64,000 nt of DNA, from the NCBI GenBank assembly GCA_024349245.1, contig JALDNG010000941.1, positions 1-64,000 on the forward strand, given 5' to 3'. A program made the position numbers and the translations under genes. Below, in pieces: positions 9,178 to 20,896 of this stretch. This stretch comes from Neodontobutis hainanensis (lineage: Eukaryota; Chordata; Actinopteri; Gobiiformes; Odontobutidae). The first letter of the stretch is position 1, and each line of letters begins with the position of its first letter. A model generated the notes under the pieces. It searched no databases. It was not told the DNA's origin and saw nothing but the letters and a program-made list of their open reading frames with translations.

Positions 9178-11219
9178 GTAAGAAGCAACTTTTTTTGATA
9201 TTATGAAACCTGAACTAGCCTCAGAAACGAATGCTGAGTAGCGGTTAATGAATTCTGACAAAACAGCGCTGAGCAGATGGGAGCGTGACGACAACTAGCT
9301 GGAGACCTCTTTGCAGTAAATCTCCTTTAACGCTCGCTAATATGACCCACCATTCGTCTCTTTGAACTAGTGTCCATCTTTTTGTTGCAAATCAAAAGCG
9401 TTATTACACTGACAGTATTGTTAAACGTTTCTCTCAATGTGTTCTGCGTTCGTGGACGTGCATTGGTTTGGAATGGCGCCTGCTTTCTGCTCATTCCTGC
9501 TGTCCCCAACACCGCACAAGAGGGATTATCTTTAGTGATGGGCTGGCATTTATTTGATGCCACGTTGTGAGTGTGAGCATACACTTCATGCTGGAAGCAC
9601 TGTTGGCTGCTGATCTGTCATGCCTTTCTGAGGCCAAACCAGCACCAGAAAGACAGGCACCGATCTGCTGAATAATGTTTTAGGAAAGTAGCCAAATACA
9701 CAAAAATGTATAGTTTCTAATATTTCTTGTTAATTATTTTTATATAGGCTACTATCCATCCCATCTTCTTTTATAAGATCACAAACCATCTCCGATACAC
9801 AAGGACACTGGGGTGCTCTAAAATACAATAATTTTATATCATGTAGTGCAATGTTATTGCCTATTCTGCAAAAAATAACTGAGGGTGGGTAGGGCTGCCC
9901 CTTTAAGAAAGCCCCTAATTTAATCCAGCTGTGGGGCTGGCTTCTTTGGCCCATCTGTGGTTAACAGTAACTTTGGTTGTTTCAAAAACTTGTGTCTTGA
10001 ATGAAAGTCTCTTCCATTTCTTCTTTTTCTCAGGCTTGTCCCTTCAGGGGTTGCATTTAATTTGTTAAAGTTTTTACCCTGGCTGGCTTTCTTGATGCAA
10101 CTGTCTTACTTAATCCAGGTATGAGACCGTCACAGAAGTAGCCCTGGCTTGTAAATCACAGTTTACATACATTTTAATTTGCTTTTAATGCTAGGAGCCT
10201 TATAAGCTAATTCAATTGTATGTAAACACATGTAGAATTTGATTATATTTATGTTTATTTATTTACTTACAAATTAGCCTATATTTGAAATAAATATGGG
10301 AACATTTGACATTTACTTAAAAACGGTTGGAACTGGCTTTTCGGGATGGTACTGGGACGATGATAAAAAGTTATTATTTTTTCATAAAAAAATTGTGTCA
10401 AAATTATATCATGAGATCAGAGTCATCAATCAAATCATATTGTGAGTGGAGTCAATTGTTACCGCCCTACAGACAACGCAATTAGCTAATCGAGCTATAG
10501 AAAATATAACCATAATTTTTTTTGTGACTGTATTTGTGCAAATCGTCCCACATATAAGAAAGACGAACTCTGGTCTTTATTCTCTTGTTGTTGTTATTGT
10601 GATAACCTCTGGTAAACAAACAAAAGTGGACAAAATGGGGTAACTGTGCTGGGGAGATACAAGACGCGCATATACGTATTGTTGATTGGCTACTTGCTGC
10701 TATTGTGTGTCAAAAACCCTTCTCCTTCTTTACATTGTCTCCTTCGTTAATTGTAAAATTGATGTCATAACTAACTAACCATAACCCTATGTCCATGGCT
10801 TGTTGGGGGTGGTCATATGAACAACAGTTCATATGAATTATTAATTTATAATGATTTGTTTCCCAAAGACCTGACATTGAACAATGCAAGTGTGTTTGAG
10901 CAGGACCAGACTTTATCTGTTTGCAGGGGTTTTGAATCATATTTGTCGGATTAGACAATCTAACTGTTTTTCTCTTATCCAGTCTGTGACTTCTGACTGG
11001 AGCTATGGAGCTGGGGGGGAGTGTTCTCTCCCAGTACCTCAGGTTGATAAGTGTTAATTATGACAAAAAGTCCTGGAACAGCAGAGGCCCTCAGTGTCAT
11101 AATCACTGATATTAGAGCTGATCTTTGAGAAGGTGGAGTGGGTTTGACAGAGGTGTTTTGGACTCTAGGTCTCCGTGATCCAGATCTCAGTGTTCCAGTC
11201 CTTTTCCCATTGCTACTGT
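9178..11219. other. enah intron 1, 5' part, nothing recognised
   Basis: Unique-looking AT-rich sequence. A moderately GC-balanced segment at 9360-9620 has a short plus-strand frame but no family resemblance. First-intron enhancers could be here, but the sequence shows none directly. Confidence 0.4.
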
Positions 11220-11258
11220 GTTTGTAAAGATTCTCAGTCACCCAGGTCATCTTGAAAA
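11220..11258 (-). repeat. Fold-back family, 3'-terminal scrap
   Basis: aagattctcagtcacccagg tcatctt is the reverse complement of the 3' end of the fold-back family (gatgactgagaaccttcaca at 4956-4975). Only the terminal segment remains. Confidence 0.6.
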
Positions 11259-11274
11259 ATAGGCTTTTTTCTCT

Positions 11275-11450
11275 TGATGGGCCCTGTGATGGGCCATCGC
11301 ACCGAGCCTGTGCTGCCACCGAGCCTGTGCTGCCGCTTGGGCCTGCCGCATCGCACCGAGCCTGTGCAAGGCTACTGCTTAGGCCCGATACATCGCACTG
11401 GGCCTGTGCTGCCGCTTGGGTCGGCCAGAACACGCCGAACCCGTGCTGCT
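11275..11450. repeat. GC-rich short tandem repeat cluster
   Basis: The phrase caccgagcctgtgctgccgc and variants recur about five times in 170 bp, with phrases such as gccgcttgggcctgccgcat. Base composition is far more GC-rich than the surroundings. It lies just upstream of the LINE coding region and may be the 5' UTR of that LINE; not proven. Confidence 0.6.
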
Positions 11451-11830
11451 GCTGGAGTCTGCAGCGCTATCTGGGCCTTGACTGCCACAAAGGTCAGCAT
11501 GTATCTGTCTATTTTTCCTCTTTTCCTCTTTTTGGCTACACTATGTCCATGTGAGGTAGAAGTCAAACATGGATATCAAAGTTGTCAATCAATCAATGTT
11601 TTTTCTGTTTCTAAAGTCACTGACTGGGATCACAACTTTTTTAATGAGTTGAGTTTTAATAGAAGTCCTGCAAACTGTTTTTTTCTGGTTACAGAAAATA
11701 TTCTGGCTGTGCACTCTTGTGTCTTGTATGAACCATACAACTGGTTGTTGACTTTTTACAGTAGGTCCTCCATCTGGACGAGGCACAAAAAGATAAATTT
11801 TATGCCGGTACACAATTCTGTAAAGAAAAA

Positions 11831-12481
11831 GTGTGGAATGTTAAATCCAACCCTGGTCCAGAACTTTCATGTTTGAGTACTCCTGATGATTTTAAAGCTA
11901 AGTGTGGCCTTGGAATTGCTCATCTTAATGTCAGAAGTCTTCTCCCTAAATTAGATTTGGTAAAAATCTGGGCTGACAGATTGAACACTGATATTCTAGT
12001 TTTGTCTGAAACATGGCTGACAAAAGCAATCACTGATAAAGACAATGCTATCCAAGGTTACAATGTTTTTCGCTGTGACCGTCCCAGAAAAGGCGGTGGT
12101 GTCGCTCTTTACGTAAGAAACAGATTTTTGGTAACTGTTCTGACATCGTTGTCTATTAGTAAAAAGTTTGAATATCTTGCTTTGAAATTAGAGCTTTATG
12201 AGGGCCATTCAATCACAGTTGTGATCTGTTACAGACCTCCCTCAGCAACAAATGATGCTTTGTCCTTATTAACTGAACAACTAGCAATGTTAAACTTTAA
12301 CGAGAATCTTCTTGTCGGAGATTTTAATATGGATTTGCTGACATCTGTTTCGGATAATTTTAAAGTAAATTGTGATTCTTTTAATCTCACACAGCTGATC
12401 AGTAATCCAACATGGCCAAATCTTAAACAGCCAACAAAATCTTCCATCCTTGGATCTAATTTTTACGAATGTCCCGCATAA
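11831..12481 (+). pseudogene. LINE endonuclease domain (frame-shifted)
   Basis: About 216 codons in frame. Motifs in order: GIAHLNVRSLLPKLD near residue 32, LVLSETWL near residue 56 (catalytic Glu of the APE-type endonuclease), GGGVALYVR, VVICYRPPS and LVGDFNMDLL (catalytic Asp/Asn). The upstream frame lacks a good start, so the true N terminus is lost or in another frame. The reading is interrupted by a frameshift near 12470. The protein nicks target DNA to prime reverse transcription. Confidence 0.85.
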
Positions 12482-12682
12482 ATATACTGCTGTTGGAATA
12501 TTTGCCAATGATTTAAGTGACCATTGTGTTATCACCACTGTTAGACAAACAAAAAATATTAAAAGAAGACCTCAAATTGTGTTTAAATATGATTTTTAAA
12601 ATGTTTGTGAACAAGCTTTTTATCATGACTTGTGGATCTATTACTGGAAAAAGATTTTTTTTATTAATGATGTGGAACTAGC

Positions 12683-14863
12683 TTGGAAATATTGTATGAT
12701 GTTTTGTCTGAAATTATCAACAAACATGCACCTTTTGGCAAATTTAGAGTAAAAGGTCGCAATAATCCCTTGTTTTCCTGTGAGCTGTCTGAACTTTTAA
12801 AAGAAAGAGCTCATGCTTGGGCTAAGGCCAGAAAAACAAAGTATCAGGTTGACTGGCTGAGTTTTAGACAACTCAGAAATCGCTGCACTTCCCTTATTAA
12901 AAAGAGTAAATCTGAATATTACTTGTCTAAAACCACAAGTAATCTAAATGATCCAAAACAAAATTGGAAAGTTATTAAATCATCTTATGGAAACATACAG
13001 ACCAATGAACTCCCAACATGCATTGTGGAAAATTCACTTATTCTCACAGATAGATCGGAAATACTAAATTGTTTTAACAAACATTTCGTTTCATCAGGTT
13101 GTCTATATGAGACATTGAATCCAGTTACAAAAACTTTTGAACAAAAAGGGCATTCATTGCCCTCTCCATTACCTTCCTCAATCGGCTCGTTTGTTTTCAG
13201 ACCAGTGACTGAGGCAGAAGTCTACAAAGCTCTCAAAGAGCTGGAAATGGACAAATCTGCAGGTCCAGACAATCTTAATCCTTTTTTTCTTAAAATGTCA
13301 AAAGATTTTATAACTGAGCCCTTGACATATCTGTTTAACTTTAGCCTTTTAAACAATGTTATCCCTATGGTCTGGAAGTCTTCTTTTGTTCTTCCTTTGT
13401 TGAAAGGAGGACTCGGTCGATCTTAATAACTACAGACCGATATCAAAGTTATGTATCCTGGCAAAGGTCTTTGAGAAAATTGTTGCAGAACAGCTTAAAA
13501 AAAATTATTGAGGTTCATAAAATTTTATCAATCATTCAATCTGGTTTTAGAAAACTACACAGTACAATAACTGCTGCAGTCAAAGTAGTAAATGATATCA
13601 TTGAGGCTCTTGATTGTAAAAAGTTTTGTACAGTGTTGTTTATTGATTTGTCAAAGGCCTTTGACACGGTTGAAAGGCACGGTTAAAGGCATCTGGACTT
13701 CGTTTTCAAGGTGAAGACGTTTTGTCTCTATTCCAAGAGACTTTGTCAATTCTGAGACAACATAATCAACACTGTTGATTATGTCACCCTGTTAAATCGG
13801 CTTCATAAAATCGGTCTGTCTGACACTGCTGTTAGCTGGTTTTCTAACTATCTATCAGGTAGAACTCAGTCTGTACACCTAGCTAGCATGTCTTCCTCCA
13901 TTCTTTCAGTAACTAAAGGAGTACCCCAGGGTTCTGTTCTGGGACCATTGCTGTTTTCTATTTATGTGAATAATCTTTGTAAAAATGTGTCAAATGCTTT
14001 TTCATTTTTATGCTGATAACACAGTTATTTATTGTTCCTCTCCTTCAGTGGAACAAGCCTTTGAGTTCTTGCAGCCTGCATTTGATGCTGTTCAGTCTCA
14101 TCTAAATCAGCTGAGGCTAGTATTAAATGCAGACAAATCTAAAGTTATAGTCTTCTAAAATGGAAAACGGCTACCTTCTCAGCTCCCTAAAATAATAACA
14201 GCTGATGGAAAAGAAATCCAAATGGTCTCTTCTTATAAGTATTTAGGCTTTATTGTTGATGAAAATCTGTCCTTCAAACAACATATTGAGCATCTTGTAC
14301 GTAAACTGAAGCTAAAGTTCAGTTTTCTTTTCAGAAACAAATCCTGTTTCTCTGTTTTTACAAGGAAACGTTTAATTTCTGCAACTTTTTTACCTTTATT
14401 GGATTACGGCGATGTCCTTTTTATGAATGCATCTGATCGTCTTTTAAAAAAGCTGGACGCTGTTTATCATTGTGCTTTACTTTTTATAACTGGTTGTGGA
14501 AATCGTGTTCATCATTGTACAGTGTAAGCTGCAGCTGAGTTTCCGTCCCTGTATGTTTGCTGGTGGTCTCATTTGCTGATTTTCATTTATAAATGTATTC
14601 TTGGGCTCCTCCCATCTTACCTCTGCTCATACATGCATAAAAAACAACAACAGTATGCTCTGCGTTCTCAGAAGAACACACTGATGGTAGTTCCCAGAGT
14701 CAGAACGGAGTTGGGTAAGGCAGCATTTCAGTACACTGCCCCCTGTGCATGGAATGAACTGCAAAAGGACTTAAATCTATCCGAACTTGTGACTTCGGGA
14801 GAATTTAAGTCTATTCTAAAGAAGCGCGAACTAGATGAGCTTGGAAAATGTAACTGTTTTTAA
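12683..14863 (+). pseudogene. LINE reverse transcriptase (several frames)
   Basis: Reading jumps through at least four frames: 12683-13426 (fingers, DKSAGPDNLNPFF), then a -1 shift to NNYRPISKLCILAKVFEK near 13430, 13471-13686 (FIDLSKAFDTVE), 13779-14020 (GVPQGSVLGPLLFSIYVNNL), and 14222-14863 (thumb and C terminus). The catalytic YADD box reads YADN near 14010, so the active site itself is damaged. A fold-back element at 13674-13768 splits the AFDTV motif. Not functional. Confidence 0.85.
13674..13768. mobile_element. Fold-back family copy inserted in LINE RT, 10-bp TSD
   Basis: Contains aaggcatctggacttcgttt and tctctattccaagagact, matching the 5' arm of the element at 4740. It is flanked by ACACGGTTGA (13664-13673) and ACACTGTTGA (13769-13778), a 10-bp target duplication with one mismatch. 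The LINE reading frame resumes after the second copy. Confidence 0.8.
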
Positions 14864-15032
14864 ACTTGTACACATTGACTGTAAATATCATTTGTTTTGT
14901 TGATGTCATGTATGTTTTTTAAATTGTATTTAAATGCTGTTGTCTTGGCCAGGTCACTCTTGAAAAAGAGATTTTTAATCTCAATGAGTTTTTTATCTAG
15001 TTAAATAAAGGTTAAATAAAAAAATAAATAGG

Positions 15033-15214
15033 TATTGGCTGATGTGCAGAAGTGGTTACTCCTGGGTGGTACTGGGGTTGATGTTTGTAGGGATGATGAT
15101 ACAACTTGGGACCTGGCCATGTTAGGTGTAAGAAGTACCATTTTAATTCCAGATTCGACCAAAATTTCTGGAAATCCCATTAGTAAATCCGGGGATGGGA
15201 CAGAGACAGTGATG
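15033..15214. other. Spacer between two LINEs
   Basis: Short sequence between the tail of the plus-strand LINE and the 3' end of the minus-strand LINE; nothing recognised. Confidence 0.35.
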
Positions 15215-15439
15215 CACTTCAGTTCAGTTCACTTTATTAGCCATTTGCAGTTTAAAACCACATTGGAATAAAATGTGCAAGAAGCTCAAAGTACAATGTC
15301 AGACAAATAAAAGACATAACATAAAACAGACAAGCAGATGCCACTTAAAAGCTCAAAAGTAAAATGCTGTACAATAAAAAACACACATAAATATATAAAT
15401 ATAAAGTGCCTAAATTAAAGTGCTTTGTTTAAAATGATT

Positions 15440-15750
15440 ACAGCTTGGGGAAAGAAACTGTTTAAATGGCGATCTGTAGAACATTTGACCGAGCGATACC
15501 TTCTCCCTGAGGGAAGCATCTCAAAGAAGGTCCCTGCAGGAATTACTTGAGGCATCATTAACAAGTTTTAAAGCTCGAATTCAAGAGTATAGCTTTATAT
15601 GTAACCTCCAGGAGCGGCAAAGTGCAGCCAATGATCCTGCTGGCTGAGCGAACCACTTTGTTCAAAGCCTTTTTCTCTTTCAAGGTGAGATTACCAAACC
15701 ACAAAGTAATACAACTAGTTAGAACACTCTTGTCAGGGAATCAATACACA
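15440..15750 (-). pseudogene. LINE C-terminal region
   Basis: On the minus strand the phrases around 15530-15720 match the conserved C-terminal part of fish LINE polyproteins (cysteine and leucine-rich segment before the stop). Several frame breaks. Confidence 0.55.
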
Positions 15751-16280
15751 AAACAGTGTAGAGACAATCAGATTTCTCTAGAGATCAACCTTCAACCAAT
15801 TGTGAATTAAATAATTAGTCAGACTCCACTTAAGTTTTTACATGCATGGGGAGAACTTTTTATATGAAACTGCTCGTTTCATCTCTGTAGTGATCTGCTC
15901 TCTCTACAGAATCTCCGACTGGCCAATTGTTCCCCCCTGCCTTTTATTGAAACTCAAACACACTCTGCCTCCCCCAAACCGCACAGGGCGGGTTTTGGCA
16001 GTTAGTTACAAAAACCAGTACATTTTAGGAGTTATCTCTCTGCACCTTGTCTAAACACAGGAACTGTGAGTTAAGATAAACACTTGGGCTTGGCATGTCC
16101 TGCTGGGTGCAGCTACATGACAGTTACAGCACTTCCTGTTATTGATTACACACACACAATATTAATGACCCTTTCTTAGCAAAGGCTTGTTGGCAATTTG
16201 ACAACTTTTCTTACTGAAAACTCTAACAACTCTCAATTACACAATAGTAAAAATTCAAAAGGATCTTAGTATTTTGAGTA
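15751..16280. other. Probable insertion inside minus-strand LINE
   Basis: About 0.5 kb not related to the LINE. The boundaries are suggestive of an LTR in minus orientation (TGTGTAATTGAG near 16244, CCCTGACA near 15731), but no target duplication was found. Identity unresolved. Confidence 0.35.
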
Positions 16281-16449
16281 AACTCTTGAAGCTTATGTAA
16301 AAAGAAGAGGCGCTGTCTCGCTTTCTTAGCAATGCTAGTCGTATTAGAGCTTCAGTTCAAGTCATGAGAAAGAATCACATCAGAATCATAGATGGTAATA
16401 GGCAACTGATTCCTATTGTGACAAAAATGAATAACAAATTCACACGTTT

Positions 16450-17283
16450 TCAGAAGCAAGTTTCATCATTTGAACTAATCAGCCCAATGATAGTTGTATC
16501 ATCAGTATATTTGATTATCACATTATTATCATAGGATGTTACAAGGTCATGAGTATACAGTGTGAACAATAGGGGGCTCAAGATACACCCTTGTGGTGAA
16601 CCAGTGCTAACATACAACTCATCTGAAATACAGCCATTAATTTTGACCCTTTGTGGTCGACAAGTGAGGAAATTTAAAATCCATTTACAAATGGCATCAT
16701 CGAGTCCAAGACATTTCAATTTGTGAACCAGCTTTGTTGGGACCATTGTGTTAAAAGCTGAACTATAGTCTATAAATAACATTCTAGCATAAGATTTATG
16801 TGCATCAAGATGCTTATAGACAGCGTTCAAAGCAAAGGAAATGGCATCCTCAACACTTCTGTTTTTCCTGTATGCAAACTGTAGTGGGTCCACAGACATA
16901 GGGATTTGATCTCTAACAAAGTCCAACACCAACTGCTCAAAGGTTTACATCAAGACAGATGTGAGGGCCACTGGCCGATAGTCATTCAAACACGTCACCG
17001 GTGTCTTCTTGGGCACTGTAATTATGATTGATCTTTTAAAACTAACTGGAACAGTGCACTTCCCAAGTGACATGTTAAAGAGATCAGTCAGAACAGGAGC
17101 AAGTTGCTCGGAGAACAGTTTAAGGACACGAGGAGGAATACAATCCGGACCAGGTGCCTTCCTAACCTTCGTCTTGGATAAGATCATCTGTACATCCTCC
17201 TGAATGATGGTAAAATTCTGCTCATTACAAGCGAAAAACAACAGGTTCAACATATCCAGTTTCAAAACGACAATAAAACTCAT
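16450..17283 (-). pseudogene. LINE reverse transcriptase
   Basis: Two frames. 17283-16945 holds the N-terminal RT motifs KAPGPDCIPPRVLK and LNDYRPVALTSV. 16932-16450 holds FIDYSSAFNTMVP, GSPQGCILSPLLFTLYTHD and KYTDDTTIIG. The usual YADD catalytic box is YTDD. Frameshift at about 16940. Not functional. Confidence 0.85.
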
Positions 17284-17614
17284 TTAACTCGTTTAGCAAG
17301 GATGGATCAACATTAATGATAATTCTCCTTTAGGTTTCCAAGCGATGATAGAATTTAACCCTTGCCACATCCGTCGAGGGTCCGCTTCGTGAAATGTCCT
17401 CTGTCTTAGTTCCATAGACTCGTTTAGCAGCTTTAATAGACCGCTCCACAGAGTATCTGGACAATTTATAAACAACAGCATCATCAGATTTAAAAGCCAC
17501 AGCCTATTTACATCGGCATTAAACCGCGGGTTCTGACTAGCATGTTTTATTCCCTTTTTTGGAACACAGCAATCAATGCAGAAGTCAATATACCCAGTCA
17601 CTGCATCACAATAC

Positions 17615-18427
17615 TCAATTTTCTGAATGGAACACAGACCAATCAGTAGCATCAAAGCATCCCTGTAATTTCATTTCACTCTCCTTTGTCCAGCACTGAA
17701 CAATACATGATGAAGGGTTTGATTGTTTACTCCTCTGTATGTATGTAGGAAGAAGTAACACAGAAGAGTGATCTGATTTTCCAAAAGCTGGTCTAAGACT
17801 GGATTGATAAGCAGATTTTACGTTACTGTAACAGTGGTCCAGGATATGTGCTCCCCTAGTTGGATGTTTAACATGCTGATAGTATTTGGGAAAGACAGTT
17901 TTAAAATTACTCTTATTAAAATCACCAGCTACCATAGCCAACGGCATTAACATGGGAGTTCTCAAATTTGTACAATGTCACTTAATTCACTCAAGGCAAC
18001 AGAAATGTCCGCCGGCGGATGTATATAAACGCCACACAGGAACATTACCGAAAACTCCCATTGGAGATCAGAAGGGCAGCATTTCAAAATAAGACATTCC
18101 AAGTTAACGTTGCAAGTTTTTTCACGCTGACACAATCCGTGCACCTAAGTTTGTTAAATAAAAGCACACACCTCCACCCTTCGAGTTCCCGGTGTGCTCC
18201 TTCACCCTGTCCGAGCGGTGGACAGAGAAGTCCGGCGGCTGGAAAGAAGAATCCGGCACGCCTCGGTGTAACCACGTCTCTGTCAGGCAAAACACGGAGC
18301 AGTCCTGGGCCTCACGCTGGGCCTTAATACGACTCAGCAGGTCGTCTGTCTTATTTGGCAATGACTGAACATTTGCCAGGTAGATGGACAACAGCGGGAT
18401 CTTCGACTGGCGGCTGCACAGTTTCAC
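17615..18427 (-). pseudogene. LINE endonuclease
   Basis: Minus-strand frames 18427-18122 (IYLANVQSLPNKTDDLLSR, then CLTETWLHRGVP with the catalytic Glu, and SKGGGVCFYL) and 17965-17615 (VAGDFN, LDHCYSNVK, GKSDHSSVLL with the catalytic His). The reading moves through another frame in between (around 18144-17962). Confidence 0.82.
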
Positions 18428-18506
18428 AAGCTACCCCCCTCGCTTCCCTCGGTGTCTGCGCTTCCGCTGCTGGTAGCCTGTAGTGTCCCCGCTCAGGGGT
18501 TCAAAT

Positions 18507-18818
18507 TTATGGCGTTTGTAGCGATACCTCCGCCTGGTCCTTTCTATCTGCTCCCGACCTTCGCGACCCGACTGGGGTGGGGCACACATCAAAATCCGCA
18601 CACCTCAGACCAGTATTGACAAATGACAATCCACAAACTTCCTCACGAATCCTCAACGGTGTCTCGCGACCATAGCTTAAAGTGGCTGATGCATCAAAGA
18701 CAAAAACAACTAAAAAACAGACAGCATTCAAAATAGCTCTTGCTACGACGCCATACCTCGGCGCCATCTTTTTTCCACAGCAAAAAAATTGATGCCAGGC
18801 CAACTTCCAGGTTCTCAA
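18507..18818 (-). pseudogene. LINE ORF N-terminal region
   Basis: 103-codon minus-strand frame containing KMAPRYGVVARAILNAVCF and YGRETPLRIREEV, the N-terminal segment seen ahead of the endonuclease in this fish LINE family. Function of the segment unknown. Confidence 0.6.
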
Positions 18819-18951
18819 GTTTATTTAAAACCCTGTAGAGATCCTTTTTTTAAAAAAACATCTCATTCCCCTTTCCTGGTGTCAACTGTACCCACTTGTA
18901 CCATCAGCTGTTTATTCCTGTGTGTTCGAACTCTGACTTGGGGAGGAGTGC

Positions 18952-19453
18952 TGTTATATTAGGGACCGTAGCACTTAGATAGCTGCATGTAACAAATATA
19001 CTTATTTATATAGGGTCAAGAACGCTTTCTCTTGATCAAAGCAGAGCTAATTTACGGCAAATCAACATTTGTAAATGTTAAGAGAATTTTGGTTACAGAT
19101 TAAATGAGCAGACGATAGAGACGGCATATGATTTGACAATAATAGACAGGTTTAATCTTTGCAAAGAGAAGCAAAACGGACACACATGAACAATGGTACG
19201 TGGAAGGTTTTGCTTAAAGGTGTAAACAATACATGAGGCTTTATAGGTTTACATTATGCCCCCCCCCAGCTCCAGGGTCGTGGATGGACGTGTATTGAGC
19301 TGACGTGTCAGTCAGAGATGTGTGTCTAAGTGTACAGGACAGAGTGTCCCTGGACAATGATTAGATGTACTTGTGTGTGGATAAGCATGTGAACTGGAGC
19401 AGGAGTGAGAGCATAATATATAACATTAATGGAGATGTACAATTCCCATAACA
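18952..19453 (+). mobile_element. Candidate LTR (3' LTR or solo), about 500 bp
   Basis: Begins TGTTATATTAGGG and ends CCCATAACA, giving TG...CA ends with a 6-bp inverted repeat. The bases just before it, ggggaggagtgc, look like a polypurine tract. No matching second LTR, no 4-6-bp target duplication and no gag/pol were seen, so this may be only a fragment of an LTR retroelement. Confidence 0.4.
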
Positions 19454-20520
19454 GTAACGCCTTTGTCTCCTCTTTCCTTTCATTAATAAACTGGAGCCTT
19501 ATATATTTATAAAACCATTACACTTAATACAAACACATTATAAATAATAGAATAATTATGCCTACATCTCAAACTACAAAACAAACACAACAACACCACG
19601 GCACAACATTAACAAATAAACTGGACTGACACACACAGTTTGAAGGCATAACAAGAACAAAATATTTTATTCTTACTATGCTACAAAGGCTCAATTCATT
19701 CAGTAGCCAGTAATGACAAACGCTGTTCAAACAGCTGCATCTTTTCTCCTTGACACCTCCATATGTTACTTGCGGCTTGTTTCTTTTTGCTGATTCATCA
19801 GTGATCCGTGTTTCTATTTTTGGATCGCAGATTAGCCATTCAGATAAGTTACCACAGAGATCTATCTAAATTGAAAGTGAACAACCTTTGTGATACTGAA
19901 AACCAGAACTGGTTTACCCTAAACGTACCCCTAAACCTACTAATCTAGCTTCAGACAGGGTCCTGGAATTGTTGGTTGAGCAGCCATCTTTATCAAAAAT
20001 AATCCAGGGGCAGCAAAACAGCCACTGCAGTTTAGCACTGGCAGTCAGTGCGGGCAGAGTTCTCGGTATTAAATGTCAGAAAACCCTTTTTCCTATTCAA
20101 ACACAGCTCAAGTTTCAATGTTGGCCTGTAATCAGATTTTATTTTAAGATGCTGTTAAGGGCTGGTAACTTTGTGAAATGATTCTCTACTAAGTATTGTA
20201 AATTGCCGCCCTCCATACTAATGAAAAGCAAATTTAATATCACAGCTTAAGCTAACACATCAAAGCCTGGCTTCCCTTGGCTCAATTCTGACCAATCACA
20301 GAGGGGCAGTGCCATGACAAAGTCTAACCTGATTGGTTAGAAAAAAAATTACGCTCAGAGCGGTACCGTGGATTACCGCTTATTCAACACAAAACTTTTA
20401 GAGTGTATCGTTTGAGACGTTATAAAATAAGAGTAATTACAGAGAAATAAAAAAGAAATGAATAGAAACAACACAAAAGATAAACTGTATTTAGAATGTA
20501 TATCAATGAAGAAAAGGTGA
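19454..20520. other. enah intron 1, nothing recognised
   Basis: AT-rich spacer with no coding potential or recognised repeat. Confidence 0.4.
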
Positions 20521-20620
20521 AAGCAAAAGCATCTGGACTCAGTTCTCAAGGTGAAATTGTTTTGTCTCTAATTCCAAGATACTATATAAATTCTGAGATC
20601 ATATCATCTAGTAAGAGAGC
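20521..20620 (+). repeat. Fold-back family, 5' arm fragment
   Basis: aaaagcatctggactcagtt, then tctctaattccaagatac and ttctgagatcat, following the same order as the arm at 4750-4830. Single arm only. Confidence 0.7.
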
Positions 20621-20737
20621 TGAGCTTACATCTCTAGAGGGAGGGCTTTGACATGACCCTATGTAGAATTCAGCAGATAGGTCAAGTACTCTAGGGGACA
20701 AATGACAGTTGACAATGACACTTAGATTTGAATGGAA

Positions 20738-20738
<1 letters not shown>

Positions 20739-20791
<53 letters not shown>
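20739..20791. repeat. (TTA)n microsatellite
   Basis: About 17 TTA/ATT trinucleotide units. Confidence 0.97.
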
Positions 20792-20794
<3 letters not shown>

Positions 20795-20896
20795 TTCTAT
20801 AGCCCAAGATCAAAGAAACAGGTTTCAGATCCAAAGACAGTCCTAGTACTTCAATAAATCTGTACACGGTAAATAAATTTAATTTTTACAGATTTT

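Larger units (their letters stand above)
11640..15032 (+). mobile_element. Jockey-superfamily (L2/CR1-type) LINE, near full length
   Basis: One long non-LTR retrotransposon on the plus strand with an apurinic-type endonuclease followed by a reverse transcriptase, broken by frameshifts and an insertion. It ends in a tail of ggttaaataaaggttaaata and A/T repeats rather than plain poly-A, as in the L2/CR1 group. The tail is shared with the SINE at 2895-3138. A fold-back element is inserted at 13674-13768. Upstream sequence back to about 11275 may also belong to it. Confidence 0.85.
15215..18830 (-). mobile_element. Jockey-superfamily (L2-type) LINE, minus strand, decayed
   Basis: The minus strand carries the full order of a non-LTR element: N-terminal region (18507-18818), endonuclease (17615-18427), RT (16450-17283) and C-terminal region (15440-15750), ending at a 3' UTR with AATAAAGTGAACTGAACTG (complement near 15225-15245). 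A segment at about 15750-16280 does not look like the LINE and is probably a later insertion. Confidence 0.85.

Noticed and set aside
11274..11876. 200-codon plus-strand ORF starting MMGPVMGH
   Set aside because: Its first part is the GC-rich tandem repeat and its second part is an out-of-frame reading of the LINE; no protein family.
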